Origin: Candidatus Brevefilum sp.
GTDB lineage: Bacteria > Chloroflexota > Anaerolineae > Anaerolineales > Anaerolineaceae
DNA length: 35,158 nucleotides
Direction: 5' to 3'
NCBI GenBank assembly: GCA_007119455.1
Contig: SKPR01000145.1
Coordinates: 1-35,158 of the forward strand
In this document: positions 7,685 through 15,824 of the stretch, piece after piece
Numbering within the stretch: position 1 is the stretch's first letter
How the letters are laid out: every line of letters begins with the position of its first letter
Position numbers and translations under genes: made by a program
Notes under the pieces: model-generated
What the model saw: only the letters and a program-made list of their open reading frames with translations
Database searches by the model: none
What the model was told of the DNA's origin: nothing

Positions 7685-7745
7685 ATGTCCTCCAGGGGGG
7701 TCATTGAATCGGATCAACAGCGGATAGCGCCATGATAGCACCGGC

Positions 7746-7753
7746 ATTATAAT
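7746..7753. promoter_or_regulatory. Palindromic ATTATAAT in divergent intergenic region
   Basis: The 8-mer is its own reverse complement and so offers a TATAAT -10 box on both strands. It sits 36 bases before the methyltransferase ATG and 62 bases before the YedF-like ATG. -35 matches are poor in both directions. A shared bidirectional promoter is possible but unproven. Confidence 0.35.
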
Positions 7754-7788
7754 AATTTTTGATTCTATCACTGAAAGGAACCGACAAG

Positions 7789-8538
7789 ATGGGTGATTTA
7801 AACAGCGAATTATTCTGGGCCGTCCACCGGGATTTGCCGCGTGAGGGTCCGGGTGATACGGCAGCTACCCTGCGCGCCTTCAGGATGATGCCCGACCTGC
7901 CCCCTGATCCAACGATCCTTGATGTGGGCTGCGGACCAGGCGCGCAAACCGTGACACTGGCACAGGCCAGCAGAGGCAGGCTGATTGCTGTGGACACCCA
8001 CCGGCTATTCCTGGATGATCTGGTCAGGCGGACAAAATGGGCAGGCGTCAGCCAGCGTGTGCATCCAGCACGGATGTCGATGTTCAACCTGGGGTTCTCT
8101 CAGGGGTTTGACGTGGTGTGGTCCGAAGGGGCGATCTACATCATGGGTTTTGAAGAAGGGCTGCGCGCCTGGCGCGCGTTCCTCAAGCCTGGGGGATATG
8201 CTGCGGTGACGGAGGTCTCGTGGCTCAAGCCGGATCCGGCCCCCGACGCGGTCGCATTTTGGGCTGAGGCCTACCCCAAAATGGCCAGCGTTGAAGGCAA
8301 TCTGTCCCGGGTGAGGCGGGCAGGCTACCGTCCCATCGGTCACTTTACCCTGCCCCAAAGCGCCTGGTGGGGCGTTTACTTTACGCCCATGCTGGCGCGC
8401 ATTGCTGAGTTAAGGGACGCTTACCGGGGCAACCCGGAAGCTCAGGCCATCCTTGATGAGGAGGCAGCCGAAACAGACCTCTACCGCCAGCATGCGGATG
8501 ATTACGGGTATGTGTTTTATGTGATGCAAATGGAGTAA
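7789..8538 (+). CDS. Class I SAM-dependent methyltransferase
   Basis: The ATG at 7789 is preceded by GAAAGGAACCGACAAG; an in-frame TTG at 7759 is unlikely. The 249-residue product shows motif I as ILDVGCGPGAQTVTLA (about 43-58), the ribose-binding acidic residue in LIAVDTHRLFLDDL, and motif IV as FDVVWSEGAIYIMGF. This is followed by LKPGGYAAVTEVSWL, typical of Methyltransf_11/25 small-molecule enzymes. The C-terminal half has a Trp/Tyr-rich stretch (PQSAWWGVYFTPM) and an acidic end. No DNA-methylase motif is present. The substrate is unknown. It is transcribed away from the YedF-like gene and appears monocistronic. Confidence 0.87.
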   Translation: MGDLNSELFWAVHRDLPREGPGDTAATLRAFRMMPDLPPDPTILDVGCGPGAQTVTLAQASRGRLIAVDTHRLFLDDLVRRTKWAGVSQRVHPARMSMFNLGFSQGFDVVWSEGAIYIMGFEEGLRAWRAFLKPGGYAAVTEVSWLKPDPAPDAVAFWAEAYPKMASVEGNLSRVRRAGYRPIGHFTLPQSAWWGVYFTPMLARIAELRDAYRGNPEAQAILDEEAAETDLYRQHADDYGYVFYVMQME

Positions 8539-8659
8539 AAGCGGTGGCGGGGTTGCTGCTCTTGAAAGATCACCTCATCAAAGCGAAGCCTTAAAAATAC
8601 CCTGTGAAATAAAATTTTCAGACAGTCATTAAAATTTTGCCTGATCCTAAAGGTGAAGG

Positions 8660-9694
8660 TTAAAATAACATCTCCAGAAAATCCGCCACATCGGGCAGGG
8701 GCAGGCCTGTCAGGGAAACCAGTCGCTGGTACAGCCGGCCCAGGGGTTCCCGCTCATGCCGCATGGCATCTACAGCTTCCGGGCGCATTCCCAGGGCTTC
8801 GGCCCCTGCGCCCAGGCTGATCATGACTGATCCGATCCGCCGCAGGATGGCGATTACTTCAAAAATTTCCAAAGCTGGCACCGGGCCACCCGACTGGTGC
8901 TGGTATTCATCCAGGATCAACCTTTGAAAACCTGGCCCATGGTAAGCCAGGGCCAGGGTCAGCGTCCAGGCCAGGTCAAAGCGGTAATCGGAGACCCCGC
9001 CCGCCGTCCAGTCGATGACATACAGGTTGCCAGCCGCATCCGCCAAGATGTTGTTTTGATGAAAATCGCCATGCACCACGCTGGACCGCGCACAGCTGAC
9101 CATGCCACGGTGTGCTTTGAGCCAGTCCAAAACCAGGTTCAGCGATTCCTCGCCAGCCATGAGCAGATAGCGTTCATACTCTGCCAACCGCCTATCAAAA
9201 TGGCGGTAGGGGCCGCCAAGCGGGTCGAAATCATCCGGGTTTTCGGCATGGGGACGCCAATCCAGGGTGTGCAGGCGACGGAAGAGCGTCACAAATTGCT
9301 GCAGCGGGGCCAGGTCATCTGCCGGGGATTGGGGAAAGCGGGCCGCAAAATCTCCACCCTCAATGCGCTGCATGATGATGAAAGGCCGACCCAGGCCGTC
9401 ATCCGGTTCACCCAGGGCGAACACCTGTGGGACGGGATAACCAGCCCGGTTCAGTAAGGTGAGGAGGTTGAATTCCTTCCGGGTATCCGCCATCGCGCCA
9501 GTTGAGAGCAACCGCAACACACGGGAGGTTTCCTGCCGGTTCTCCACCGGTCCGTGGGTGAGGGTGAAAGCATAGATCTCACTTTCCCATCCTGTGTTAT
9601 TGACCCAGTCCAGGGTGATTCGAGGGTTGATCAACTCAGGCCGGTTGGCTCGATAAAAACTATTTAATGGGTGAAGTATGGGGTTCGTTGTCAT
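8660..9694 (-). CDS. Phosphotransferase family protein (aminoglycoside/choline kinase fold)
   Basis: The ATG at 9694 gives 344 residues; the frame is open to 9790 but that part overlaps the upstream VIT1 gene. The kinase core is clear: a nucleotide-binding N-lobe with RVLRLLSTGAMADTRKEFNLL, the hinge FIIMQRIEGGDF, the Brenner catalytic loop VVHGDFHQNNILAD (catalytic D210, metal-binding Asn) and the DFG-equivalent YVIDWTAGG (D228). The family phosphorylates hydroxyls of small molecules. Here there is no sign that it is a drug-resistance enzyme, and a metabolic or unknown substrate is as likely. It is the last gene of a minus-strand run, 64 bases after VIT1. The ribosome site is weak. Confidence 0.88.
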   Translation of the reverse strand: MTTNPILHPLNSFYRANRPELINPRITLDWVNNTGWESEIYAFTLTHGPVENRQETSRVLRLLSTGAMADTRKEFNLLTLLNRAGYPVPQVFALGEPDDGLGRPFIIMQRIEGGDFAARFPQSPADDLAPLQQFVTLFRRLHTLDWRPHAENPDDFDPLGGPYRHFDRRLAEYERYLLMAGEESLNLVLDWLKAHRGMVSCARSSVVHGDFHQNNILADAAGNLYVIDWTAGGVSDYRFDLAWTLTLALAYHGPGFQRLILDEYQHQSGGPVPALEIFEVIAILRRIGSVMISLGAGAEALGMRPEAVDAMRHEREPLGRLYQRLVSLTGLPLPDVADFLEMLF

Positions 9695-9758
9695 AGGTGT
9701 ATCACTTTGTTTTATACGGTCTGAAGATTTGACGAAAAATATTTTGTTCTGGCGGAAA

Positions 9759-10631
9759 TTAAACCTCCAGGCCAAACCAGCTGCGCACAACCAGTCCGAT
9801 CAAAAAGCTGATTGCGGCGACCCCCAGACTGATTCCGGCCATTTTGATAAAACGCCTGCCAAAGGGCTGGGTTTCTGTCACGGATACAAAGAAATTGAAG
9901 AGTGCAATAATTACTACCGCCGTAGATAGGGAGACTGCCATTGCAATCAACTCATTATTTAACAAAAGGAAAGGCAGGATCAGCAAGGCTACTGTGAGGA
10001 TATAGGCTATGCCAGTATAAACAGCAGCTTTGAGCGGTTTTTTCTCTGTCTCTTCAGAACTGGTGGAAAGATATTCCGAAGAGGCCATGGAGAGGGATGC
10101 AGAAATTCCGGTGATCAGCCCCGAGAGGGCAATGAGGTTTACATCACGGAAGGCAAAGGTCAAACCGGCCAGTGCGCCGGTCAGCTCAACCAGGGCGTCA
10201 TTCAACCCCAGGACGATTGAACCAGCATAGATCAAGGATTCTTCGTCGAGCATTACCATTAATTGATCTTCATGGTCACTCTCGTCCCTGATCACATCCC
10301 GAGCTTCCGGAATATCCTTGACAATCCGCTCGTAATTGACCTGGGCTTTTACCTCACGCCATTCCATTAATTTAACACCAAATGTAAACCCAAACAGACG
10401 GCTGATGGTCAGGTACAGCCAGATTTGGAATGGGTCAGGGCTGACTGATTTTCCGGTGTACTCCTGCCAAATCTCATAATGACGTTTTTCATCTCCGGCG
10501 ATCTCAAGGATCACCTGGCGGTTGGATTCATCTGGCAGCAGATGCGCAATGCGTTTATAAACATGGTATTTGGTAATTTCAAGCTTCTGAGCTTTGATCA
10601 GCTCGGATCTGAGCGCTTCTGATAATGCCAT
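9759..10631 (-). CDS. Ferritin-like/VIT1 fusion, predicted iron or manganese transporter
   Basis: A 290-residue two-domain protein starting at an ATG behind GGGAGGGATAA. Residues about 1-125 form a ferritin-like (rubrerythrin-type) helical domain with candidate diiron ligands E18, E48, H51, E117 and H120 (motifs LEITKYH, DEKRHYEIW, ESDHEDQL). Residues about 130-290 are a VIT1/CCC1 membrane domain: GLNDALVELTGALAGL, then SGLITGISASLSMASSEYLS, with hydrophobic segments at about 150-185, 205-225, 228-250 and 264-284. Related fusions (MbfA-like) export Fe2+. The 44-base gap to the MFS gene upstream suggests co-transcription. Confidence 0.9.
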   Translation of the reverse strand: MALSEALRSELIKAQKLEITKYHVYKRIAHLLPDESNRQVILEIAGDEKRHYEIWQEYTGKSVSPDPFQIWLYLTISRLFGFTFGVKLMEWREVKAQVNYERIVKDIPEARDVIRDESDHEDQLMVMLDEESLIYAGSIVLGLNDALVELTGALAGLTFAFRDVNLIALSGLITGISASLSMASSEYLSTSSEETEKKPLKAAVYTGIAYILTVALLILPFLLLNNELIAMAVSLSTAVVIIALFNFFVSVTETQPFGRRFIKMAGISLGVAAISFLIGLVVRSWFGLEV

Positions 10632-10675
10632 TTATCCCTCCCAAATTTGGTGTCATGTTTTAATGATGACTGGCT

Positions 10676-11980
10676 TCAGACCTCCTGCAAGCGGCTTTCA
10701 GCCACGACACGCGCCTCGGATACCCGAATCTGCCCCAGCAGCCACAGGGCTGCCAGCAACAAAACGGCCTCCAGGGCAAACACCATGCCGTAAGCGGTCA
10801 GGGGCTGTCCACCCAACACCCGCACAACATCCACCACGGCTCCGCTGATCAGGTTGCCGGAAGCCTGCCCCAGGTTGTGCGAGACACCCCACACCCCCAT
10901 CAAGAGGCCGGCCCGTTCGGGGGTGGTGAACTCGATTACGGCTGTCAGCATCCCCGCAGCCGAAAGTCCCGTGGTCACACCTAGCGTGAACACCAGGATC
11001 AAAAAGATCAGGGTGTTATGGATCGCGCCTGAAAGGATCAACCCGGCAAAGGTCAACACGCCCAGGATCAACCCCACACGTACCACCCTGACATAACCGA
11101 AACGCTTGATCAGCCAGGCCCCCGCGGCTGCCATCGAGAGCAGCGTGCCGGCTCCCCAGATGGCCTCCAGGCTGGCTGTTTCGCCCACGGTCATACCCAG
11201 CACAAGGGCGGCATAAGGCTCAAGGAACACATCCTGGGCCAGGGTGCCAACAACCGTCAGCATCACAAAGATAAAGAAGCGCCGGATCTGCGGGTCGGGC
11301 CAGATCATCGTTCGGATCGTGTCCCAAAAGGGCAGGCTGCGTGCCTTGTCAGTTTCAGATTGCAAAGTAGGCTTGCGAGGTTCCTGCCGCAACACAGCCA
11401 CAATCGCCAGCAGAAAAGCCAGGACCATGGCACCTAACACAATGCTCAGAAGACGCTGGCTGGAAAAGGGGTCAAGCAGCCGTCCGAGGAAGATCGCGCC
11501 GATCATGATCCCGAAGAACATGGCAACTTTGAAAAACGTAACCGCCCGTGGGCGCTGGTCGCCGGTGAACTTGTCCGCCAACAGGGCCTCGAAGGTGTTG
11601 CTGGAGAGGTTTCGCCCAAACCCAAAGGCGATGAAGGCCATAATCAGCACGCCGATCACCAGGGCGTTGAGGGTTGAGAGTCTGACAATCACTACCGTTG
11701 TGACGGCCACCCCCAGCCCGGCCACCAGGGAACCCAGAATAATGAAAGGCTCACGGCGCAGACCCCACAGGGGGTACGCGTCCGAACGGTATCCCAGCCA
11801 GACCCGCAGGGGCGAGATCAGCAGGGGCAGGGCGAAGAACAGCCCGACCAGCACAGCCGGGATGCCCATTTCGACGATCATCACCCGGTTGAGGGTGCCG
11901 CTGACGAGCACACTGGTCAGTCCCAGCCCCAGGGGAAAACCAGCCAACCGAATATTTTGAAGGAATGAAGATTTTTTCAC
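10676..11980 (-). CDS. BCD family (PucC-like) MFS transporter
   Basis: The frame is open to a TTG at 12049, but the GTG at 11980 is preferred: it follows TTGGGAGCAGGCATC and begins the expected MKKSSFLQNIRL-type N-terminus (V24 of the longer frame). The 434-residue protein has about 12 hydrophobic segments. Its loop RVWLGYRSDAYPLWGLRREP followed by FIILGSLVAG is characteristic of the BCD/PucC subfamily of the major facilitator superfamily. Founding members act in (bacterio)chlorophyll handling in phototrophs, but members are widespread in non-phototrophic bacteria with unknown cargo. No pigment-biosynthesis gene is visible here. It lies between the ABC exporter and the VIT1 gene. Confidence 0.85.
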   Translation of the reverse strand: MKKSSFLQNIRLAGFPLGLGLTSVLVSGTLNRVMIVEMGIPAVLVGLFFALPLLISPLRVWLGYRSDAYPLWGLRREPFIILGSLVAGLGVAVTTVVIVRLSTLNALVIGVLIMAFIAFGFGRNLSSNTFEALLADKFTGDQRPRAVTFFKVAMFFGIMIGAIFLGRLLDPFSSQRLLSIVLGAMVLAFLLAIVAVLRQEPRKPTLQSETDKARSLPFWDTIRTMIWPDPQIRRFFIFVMLTVVGTLAQDVFLEPYAALVLGMTVGETASLEAIWGAGTLLSMAAAGAWLIKRFGYVRVVRVGLILGVLTFAGLILSGAIHNTLIFLILVFTLGVTTGLSAAGMLTAVIEFTTPERAGLLMGVWGVSHNLGQASGNLISGAVVDVVRVLGGQPLTAYGMVFALEAVLLLAALWLLGQIRVSEARVVAESRLQEV

Positions 11981-12180
11981 GATGCCTGCTCCCAAGATAC
12001 CATTAAAGAGAACTGTATGAAGGATAACCGCTTTAAGGATGAGATTCAAGGCCTGGGGTTATGTTTTATTGCAGTTAGGTGAGGTGCATGCGTTTAGGTT
12101 TCAGGCAGCATGGTGGTCGCCAGTGTTTGACCCAATCTCCTATTATTTTTCACGATATGCAAATTTATCGAAAAGGAATT

Positions 12181-13242
12181 TCAATTTCTTCTGGTTTTAA
12201 ACCGCCTGGCCACCAACCTGGTTGCCAATAAAGTGATGAGGATCAGGACTCCCAGCACGATCAGATCACCGGCCACGTCACCGAACCTGGCATTCTGCAG
12301 GCTGATATCAACAATCGGACCAAGCATGTAATACGTAGGGAAGACACGGCTCACCCATTCTGGAATCTGGGGGAACATGAAGAGGAATGCCGGTGCAAAC
12401 AAAAGGATGCCAATCGTCTTCCAGGCCGTGAAGAGGTTGGTAATATCACTCACCAGCAGGCCCATAATGATGCCCCACATCACGACCAGGATCGAACTTA
12501 AAATCAACACCAGGCCGAGGAGTAAGGGTTCAACACCCCAGGCCTGGTTGATGGTCAGGATGATGGCGCCCATAATCATGCTGATCAGAACACCTGAGAT
12601 TCCTTTTGCCACCAGCAGCTCCTCCAAAGAAACCGGAGTCACCAACAGGGCTTTAATGGTGCGCTTTTGCTTCTCATCCACGATAAAGGTGGCCGGGACC
12701 ATCATACCCCCAAGGGTGATCGTTATGATTACCACCAGGGGGAACAGTCGAATATCCCAGGGTATACTTTCTTGATCGCCAAGTAAAATAACCTGGGTCT
12801 CGACCGGAAGATCATGCCCGGCCAGGTCGATGATTTGCGTGACCAACGCCGCACCCAGTTGAGTCCGGTGCCTGAGCAGGCTCTCGCCCCATGTCAAGAA
12901 ATTCAGAGTAGGAGCCCTTCCCTCCTGTAACTTTACTTCCAGATCTATCGGCAGGACAAGGCCCATGTCGAGCCGGCCGCGAGCCACATCCTCCCGCAGT
13001 TCTGCCGAGGTTTCATAACGGTGAAGAATCAGATAGTCCAGTTCGGCCAGATTATCCACCAGTTCAGTTTGTCCGAGGTCAACAACCCCCAGACGGGGGA
13101 GATCCGCAAAGAGTGATCCAGCCAACAAGGAAATCACCAGTGATAGGATGACGGGGACCACCACAGCAAAGATAAATACCAGGTTCTTTGGCCCATAAAA
13201 GAAATCCTTACTGACCAGAACAGCTATTCGCCGTAGTTTCAT
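12181..13242 (-). CDS. ABC-2 type exporter permease (second subunit)
   Basis: The ATG at 13242 overlaps the upstream permease stop in an ATGA arrangement and has GAGGAGGAAG just upstream; 353 residues follow. The layout is that of ABC-2 permeases with a large extracytoplasmic loop: helix 1 (LVFIFAVVVPVILSLVISLL), an external domain of about 150 residues, then five more helices. The conserved TFIVDEKQKRTIKALLVTPVSLEELLVAKG stretch, cut here by the membrane interface, is the hallmark coupling-helix region. It is probably a heterodimer partner of the upstream permease, powered by the ATPase at 14359-15225. The exported substrate is unknown. Confidence 0.88.
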   Translation of the reverse strand: MKLRRIAVLVSKDFFYGPKNLVFIFAVVVPVILSLVISLLAGSLFADLPRLGVVDLGQTELVDNLAELDYLILHRYETSAELREDVARGRLDMGLVLPIDLEVKLQEGRAPTLNFLTWGESLLRHRTQLGAALVTQIIDLAGHDLPVETQVILLGDQESIPWDIRLFPLVVIITITLGGMMVPATFIVDEKQKRTIKALLVTPVSLEELLVAKGISGVLISMIMGAIILTINQAWGVEPLLLGLVLILSSILVVMWGIIMGLLVSDITNLFTAWKTIGILLFAPAFLFMFPQIPEWVSRVFPTYYMLGPIVDISLQNARFGDVAGDLIVLGVLILITLLATRLVARRFKTRRN

Positions 13243-14297
13243 GAGAACTTCCTCCTCAGAACGGTACTTCCCAGGCCAAAAAACACCAGGATAAATCCGA
13301 GCAAGATCACCATATTCTGCCAGACCTGGCCCCAACCCGCGCCCATATTGATCACCTGGTGCAGGGTATCAGCCAAATAGTGGGAGGGGATCAAACGCAC
13401 CCAGCGCGTCAGCAGCCCGGGGAAGATCACCCCGACAGGCGGAATGCTCAACACGATAATGACTAACATACCAACACCCATCACCGAAAGCAGATCCCGA
13501 CCAGCTGCCCCGAGGAGAAACCCGATCCCGGTCACAAGGAGGGAACCAAGGAAGAGGGCGGTTAAAACTATAAATGGACTCTGCCGAAAGCCGCCCATGA
13601 TGAGCAACAGCAGACCGACCTGGGTCATGGTCAGCATGACACTGACAAAGCCCTTGCTGACCAGAAGCTCACGCACCCCCATGGGCGTAATCAATAAGGC
13701 TTTAATGGTACGGGTTTCAATTTCCTGGGCTGTAAGGGCTGAAAGACCCATCGTTTCAAACATCAAGACAAATACCGCAAATAAGGGCACCAGGCGATCC
13801 CGGTAGGGGACCTGCTGACCCACCAGGTCAGGCCCGAGGATTTCTTCAGTGACTTCAAAATCCAGGGGGATATCAAACAGGGCGAACACTATTGTTTCCA
13901 CAAGGGCTTCAGCCATGGCCAGCATTTCTTCCGGTGCATCCGATGGAAGGTAGATTGTCACTTCTAATTGCTCACCGCTTTGGATGGTTTCAGTCATCAG
14001 ATTCGAGAAGGCAATTCCCAGAGCCACCTCCCCTTCGAGGACGATCTGCCGGAGTTCGGACTGAGATGTTGTCATAACCACACGTTCGCCTTCTTCCTCA
14101 AAGAAGGCCGTTATTGCCTCATCCGCAACCGGCGTATACAGCCCCAGACCGATTGTTTCATCAATTGTATCCGGGAGGAGCAGGTACATAGCAGCATAAA
14201 AAACCAGCCCAAAAATGATAATAAAGGCAAAGAAGCTGTTACGAAAGAGCAGCGTCAGGTCTTTGGCAACCAGCGCCCGGACAGTGAACCACTTCAT
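13239..14297 (-). CDS. ABC-2 type exporter permease (first subunit)
   Basis: The ATG at 14297 follows AGAGGAAGACAGTC; a TTG six codons upstream is not supported. The 352-residue protein has one N-terminal helix (SFFAFIIIFGLVFYAAMYLLL), an acidic external domain (about 50-190), then the conserved LTAQEIETRTIKALLITP / VRELLVSKGF region and four or five helices. The architecture matches the next gene, with which it overlaps by 4 bases. Together with the ATPase 61 bases upstream it forms a complete NatAB or antibiotic-exporter-like system. Cargo cannot be inferred from sequence. Confidence 0.88.
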   Translation of the reverse strand: MKWFTVRALVAKDLTLLFRNSFFAFIIIFGLVFYAAMYLLLPDTIDETIGLGLYTPVADEAITAFFEEEGERVVMTTSQSELRQIVLEGEVALGIAFSNLMTETIQSGEQLEVTIYLPSDAPEEMLAMAEALVETIVFALFDIPLDFEVTEEILGPDLVGQQVPYRDRLVPLFAVFVLMFETMGLSALTAQEIETRTIKALLITPMGVRELLVSKGFVSVMLTMTQVGLLLLIMGGFRQSPFIVLTALFLGSLLVTGIGFLLGAAGRDLLSVMGVGMLVIIVLSIPPVGVIFPGLLTRWVRLIPSHYLADTLHQVINMGAGWGQVWQNMVILLGFILVFFGLGSTVLRRKFS

Positions 14298-14358
14298 GAC
14301 TGTCTTCCTCTGCAAAGACCCTCAAGCGTTATTCTCACACAACGCCCATCAATCCTGG

Positions 14359-15225
14359 TCATTGTGTCAACCTCTGTCCCGTTACCTGGATGAAGATGTC
14401 TTCCAGGCTGGCTTCTTCGCTGTGGACGGTCACCACCTGTTCGTTACGGAAAAGCTCTGCCACCTGATCTGCCGTATCCGTCTGATCCAGGGGGATCAGG
14501 CGATCCTCCAGCACACCACCCTGACTTTCCACCTGTACTCTGATGATCCGTCTACCGTAACGCTGTTTGAGGTTGTGCGGCGTGTCGAGGGCTTCGATCT
14601 TCCCCTGGCTGATAAAAGCCACCCGGTCCGATAGGCGGTCTGCTTCATGCATATCATGGGTGGTCAGAAAGATGGTTGCACCGCGCGCCTGCTCCTCAAG
14701 TATCAGATCGCGGATGGCTTCAGCCGATACAGGATCCAGACCTTCCGTTGGTTCATCCAAAAACAGGATCGCCGGCCGGTTAATCAGGGCACGCGCTACC
14801 ATCAGGCGTTGCTTCATCCCCTTCGAGTAACCTTCAACCCGGTCACCGCCGCGTCCATCCAGCCCAACACGGCGGATCAGCGAAGCCGTATCAAAATCGC
14901 TGATATCAAACAGCCGGGCAAAGAGCTTCAGGTTTTCAACACCTGACATTTGTTCATACAGGTTGGTCGTCTCAAAACAAACGCCGATTTGGGATTGGAT
15001 ATGAGCGATATTCTGTGTGACGTCCCTCCCGAGGAGGTGAGCTGATCCCTGATAGGGCTTCAGCTGGCCGGTCAGCATACCCACGGCCGTTGTCTTTCCT
15101 GCACCGTTTGGACCCAGGAAGCCCAATATTTCGCCTTTTGCCACGGTAAAACTGATCCCGTCAACGGCAGTCAGTGATCCATAGCGGTAAACCAGGTTTT
15201 CTGCTTGGATTGTGATCTCATTCAT
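14359..15225 (-). CDS. ABC exporter ATP-binding protein
   Basis: The ATG at 15225 gives 288 residues (MNEITIQAENLVYRYG); the open frame further upstream starts only with TTG. Motifs are complete: Walker A GPNGAGKTT (38-46), Q-loop region CFETTNLYEQMSG, signature YSKGMKQRL (133-141), Walker B ILFLDEPTEGLDP (153-165) and switch His in FLTTHDMHE. The C-terminal extension (about 215-288) is the type seen in ABC-2 drug and sodium exporters (DrrA/NatA class). It is the first gene of the exporter operon. Its roughly 135-base leader contains one copy of a 71-bp repeated sequence. Confidence 0.92.
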   Translation of the reverse strand: MNEITIQAENLVYRYGSLTAVDGISFTVAKGEILGFLGPNGAGKTTAVGMLTGQLKPYQGSAHLLGRDVTQNIAHIQSQIGVCFETTNLYEQMSGVENLKLFARLFDISDFDTASLIRRVGLDGRGGDRVEGYSKGMKQRLMVARALINRPAILFLDEPTEGLDPVSAEAIRDLILEEQARGATIFLTTHDMHEADRLSDRVAFISQGKIEALDTPHNLKQRYGRRIIRVQVESQGGVLEDRLIPLDQTDTADQVAELFRNEQVVTVHSEEASLEDIFIQVTGQRLTQ

Positions 15226-15243
15226 CGTATATACTTTCTTAAA

Positions 15244-15361
15244 GTGAATGGTGAATGGCAAATTGTGACCCGTGACGCGTCCTGATTATCTTGCCAGGAT
15301 TTATTCGTGATAAGGGAATCCCTCACACTTCAGGATCAACTAATAAAATTTAGCTTAATAA
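15244..15361. repeat. Repeat module 1: two GTGAATG heptads, GTGACCC, 71-bp core
   Basis: Two GTGAATG units (15244-15257) and a GTGACCC (15265-15271) are followed by a 71-base core at 15291-15361. The core aligns without gaps to 15510-15580, with 11 mismatches by my count (about 85% identity). It overlaps the predicted leader of the ABC ATPase gene. Confidence 0.75.
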
Positions 15362-15367
15362 TACTGA

Positions 15368-15373
15368 ATTATA
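15368..15373 (-). promoter_or_regulatory. Candidate -10 box for the ABC exporter operon
   Basis: On the minus strand this reads TATAAT, inside the palindrome ATTATAAT (15368-15375). -35 candidates (TTGTTC-like) are poor and spaced at about 19 bases. If it is used, repeat core 1 would be transcribed as 5' leader. Confidence 0.3.
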
Positions 15374-15412
15374 ATGCTGGTCAACAAGTTTAGAACAATC
15401 TATTCTAATTAA

Positions 15413-15489
15413 GTGAGTGGTGAGTGGTGAATGGTGAGTGGTGAATGGTAAGTGGTGAGTGGTGAGTAGTGAATGGTGAGTGGTGAATG
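15413..15489. repeat. Tandem array of 11 heptads, consensus GTGARTG
   Basis: Eleven contiguous 7-base units (mostly GTGAGTG and GTGAATG, with one GTAAGTG and one GTGAGTA) are followed directly by GTGACCC at 15490-15496. This minisatellite-like array leads into core copy 2. It has no open reading frame of note and no codon-like constraint. Confidence 0.9.
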
Positions 15490-15509
15490 GTGACCCATCC
15501 TCAATCGCG

Positions 15510-15580
15510 TTGACAGGATTGATTCGTGAAAAGAGACTTACTCATTCTTCAGGATCAACCAATAAAATTTATCTTAATAA
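15510..15580. repeat. Repeat module 2: 71-bp core copy
   Basis: Second copy of the core at 15291-15361, in the same orientation and of the same length. The most conserved stretches are CAGGAT near the start and TTCAGGATCAAC followed by AATAAAATTTA towards the end. Confidence 0.8.
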
Positions 15581-15594
15581 AGATGATCTGTTGC

Positions 15595-15660
15595 GGCGGG
15601 ATGAAAAACGCATCCCGCCCTACAAATTATCGTAGGGTGCGGTCTGGTTTGGACCGCACC
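15595..15660. repeat. Double hairpin resembling a REPIN/REP doublet
   Basis: Two perfect 9-bp stems with 7-base loops lie 16 bases apart: GGCGGGATG/CATCCCGCC (15595-15603, 15611-15619) and GGTGCGGTC/GACCGCACC (15636-15644, 15652-15660). Their inner flanks are mirror images: TGTAGGG read on the minus strand from the first, CGTAGGG on the plus strand for the second. This is the layout of paired inverted REP sequences. It lies downstream of the minus-strand gene ending at 15825 and could also act as an mRNA 3' structure. Confidence 0.65.
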
Positions 15661-15697
15661 AAGTCTTTCTGGTGTAAAGAAATCCAAATTTAATGAC

Positions 15698-15794
15698 TTT
15701 GTGGTGTGGTGCTAAAAAAGACATTGAACTTACGAAACACCAAGGCAATTACATGCCTGGTCCTGTCCAAGATCTTTGTGCAACACACCACAAA
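15698..15794. repeat. 97-bp segment with 11-bp perfect inverted ends
   Basis: TTTGTGGTGTG at 15698-15708 is the exact reverse complement of CACACCACAAA at 15784-15794. The interior has no open frame or visible repeat. It could be a small MITE-like remnant or a long-range hairpin at the 3' end of the downstream minus-strand transcript. Confidence 0.4.
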
Positions 15795-15824
15795 ACTTTC
15801 CGAAATCCCCCTGATAAATGACCA

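Noticed and set aside
4181..8538. The two SAM methyltransferases flanking the nuclease pair as parts of a restriction-modification system
   Set aside because: Both lack DNA-methylase motifs (NPPY or PC), look like small-molecule methyltransferases, and are on the opposite strand with independent start signals.
8539..8659. Terminator between the convergent methyltransferase and phosphotransferase genes
   Set aside because: AT-rich AAAATTTT repeats are present but no GC stem followed by a T-tract.
8897..9457. A 186-codon plus-strand frame opposite the phosphotransferase gene
   Set aside because: It is a shadow of the kinase gene, whose catalytic motifs are intact on the minus strand.
8660..9694. 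Aminoglycoside-resistance gene
   Set aside because: Only the general phosphotransferase fold is evident; nothing in sequence or context indicates drug specificity.
11244..11960. A 238-codon plus-strand reading frame opposite the BCD-family transporter
   Set aside because: It is fully antisense to a well-supported membrane protein and its translation is Arg/Pro/Ser/Thr-rich without domain features.
15413..15489. CRISPR array
   Set aside because: The repeat unit is only 7 bases with no spacers and no cas genes nearby.
15595..15660. A tRNA or structured RNA gene
   Set aside because: There are only two short hairpins, with no cloverleaf, no CCA end and no anticodon-loop pattern.
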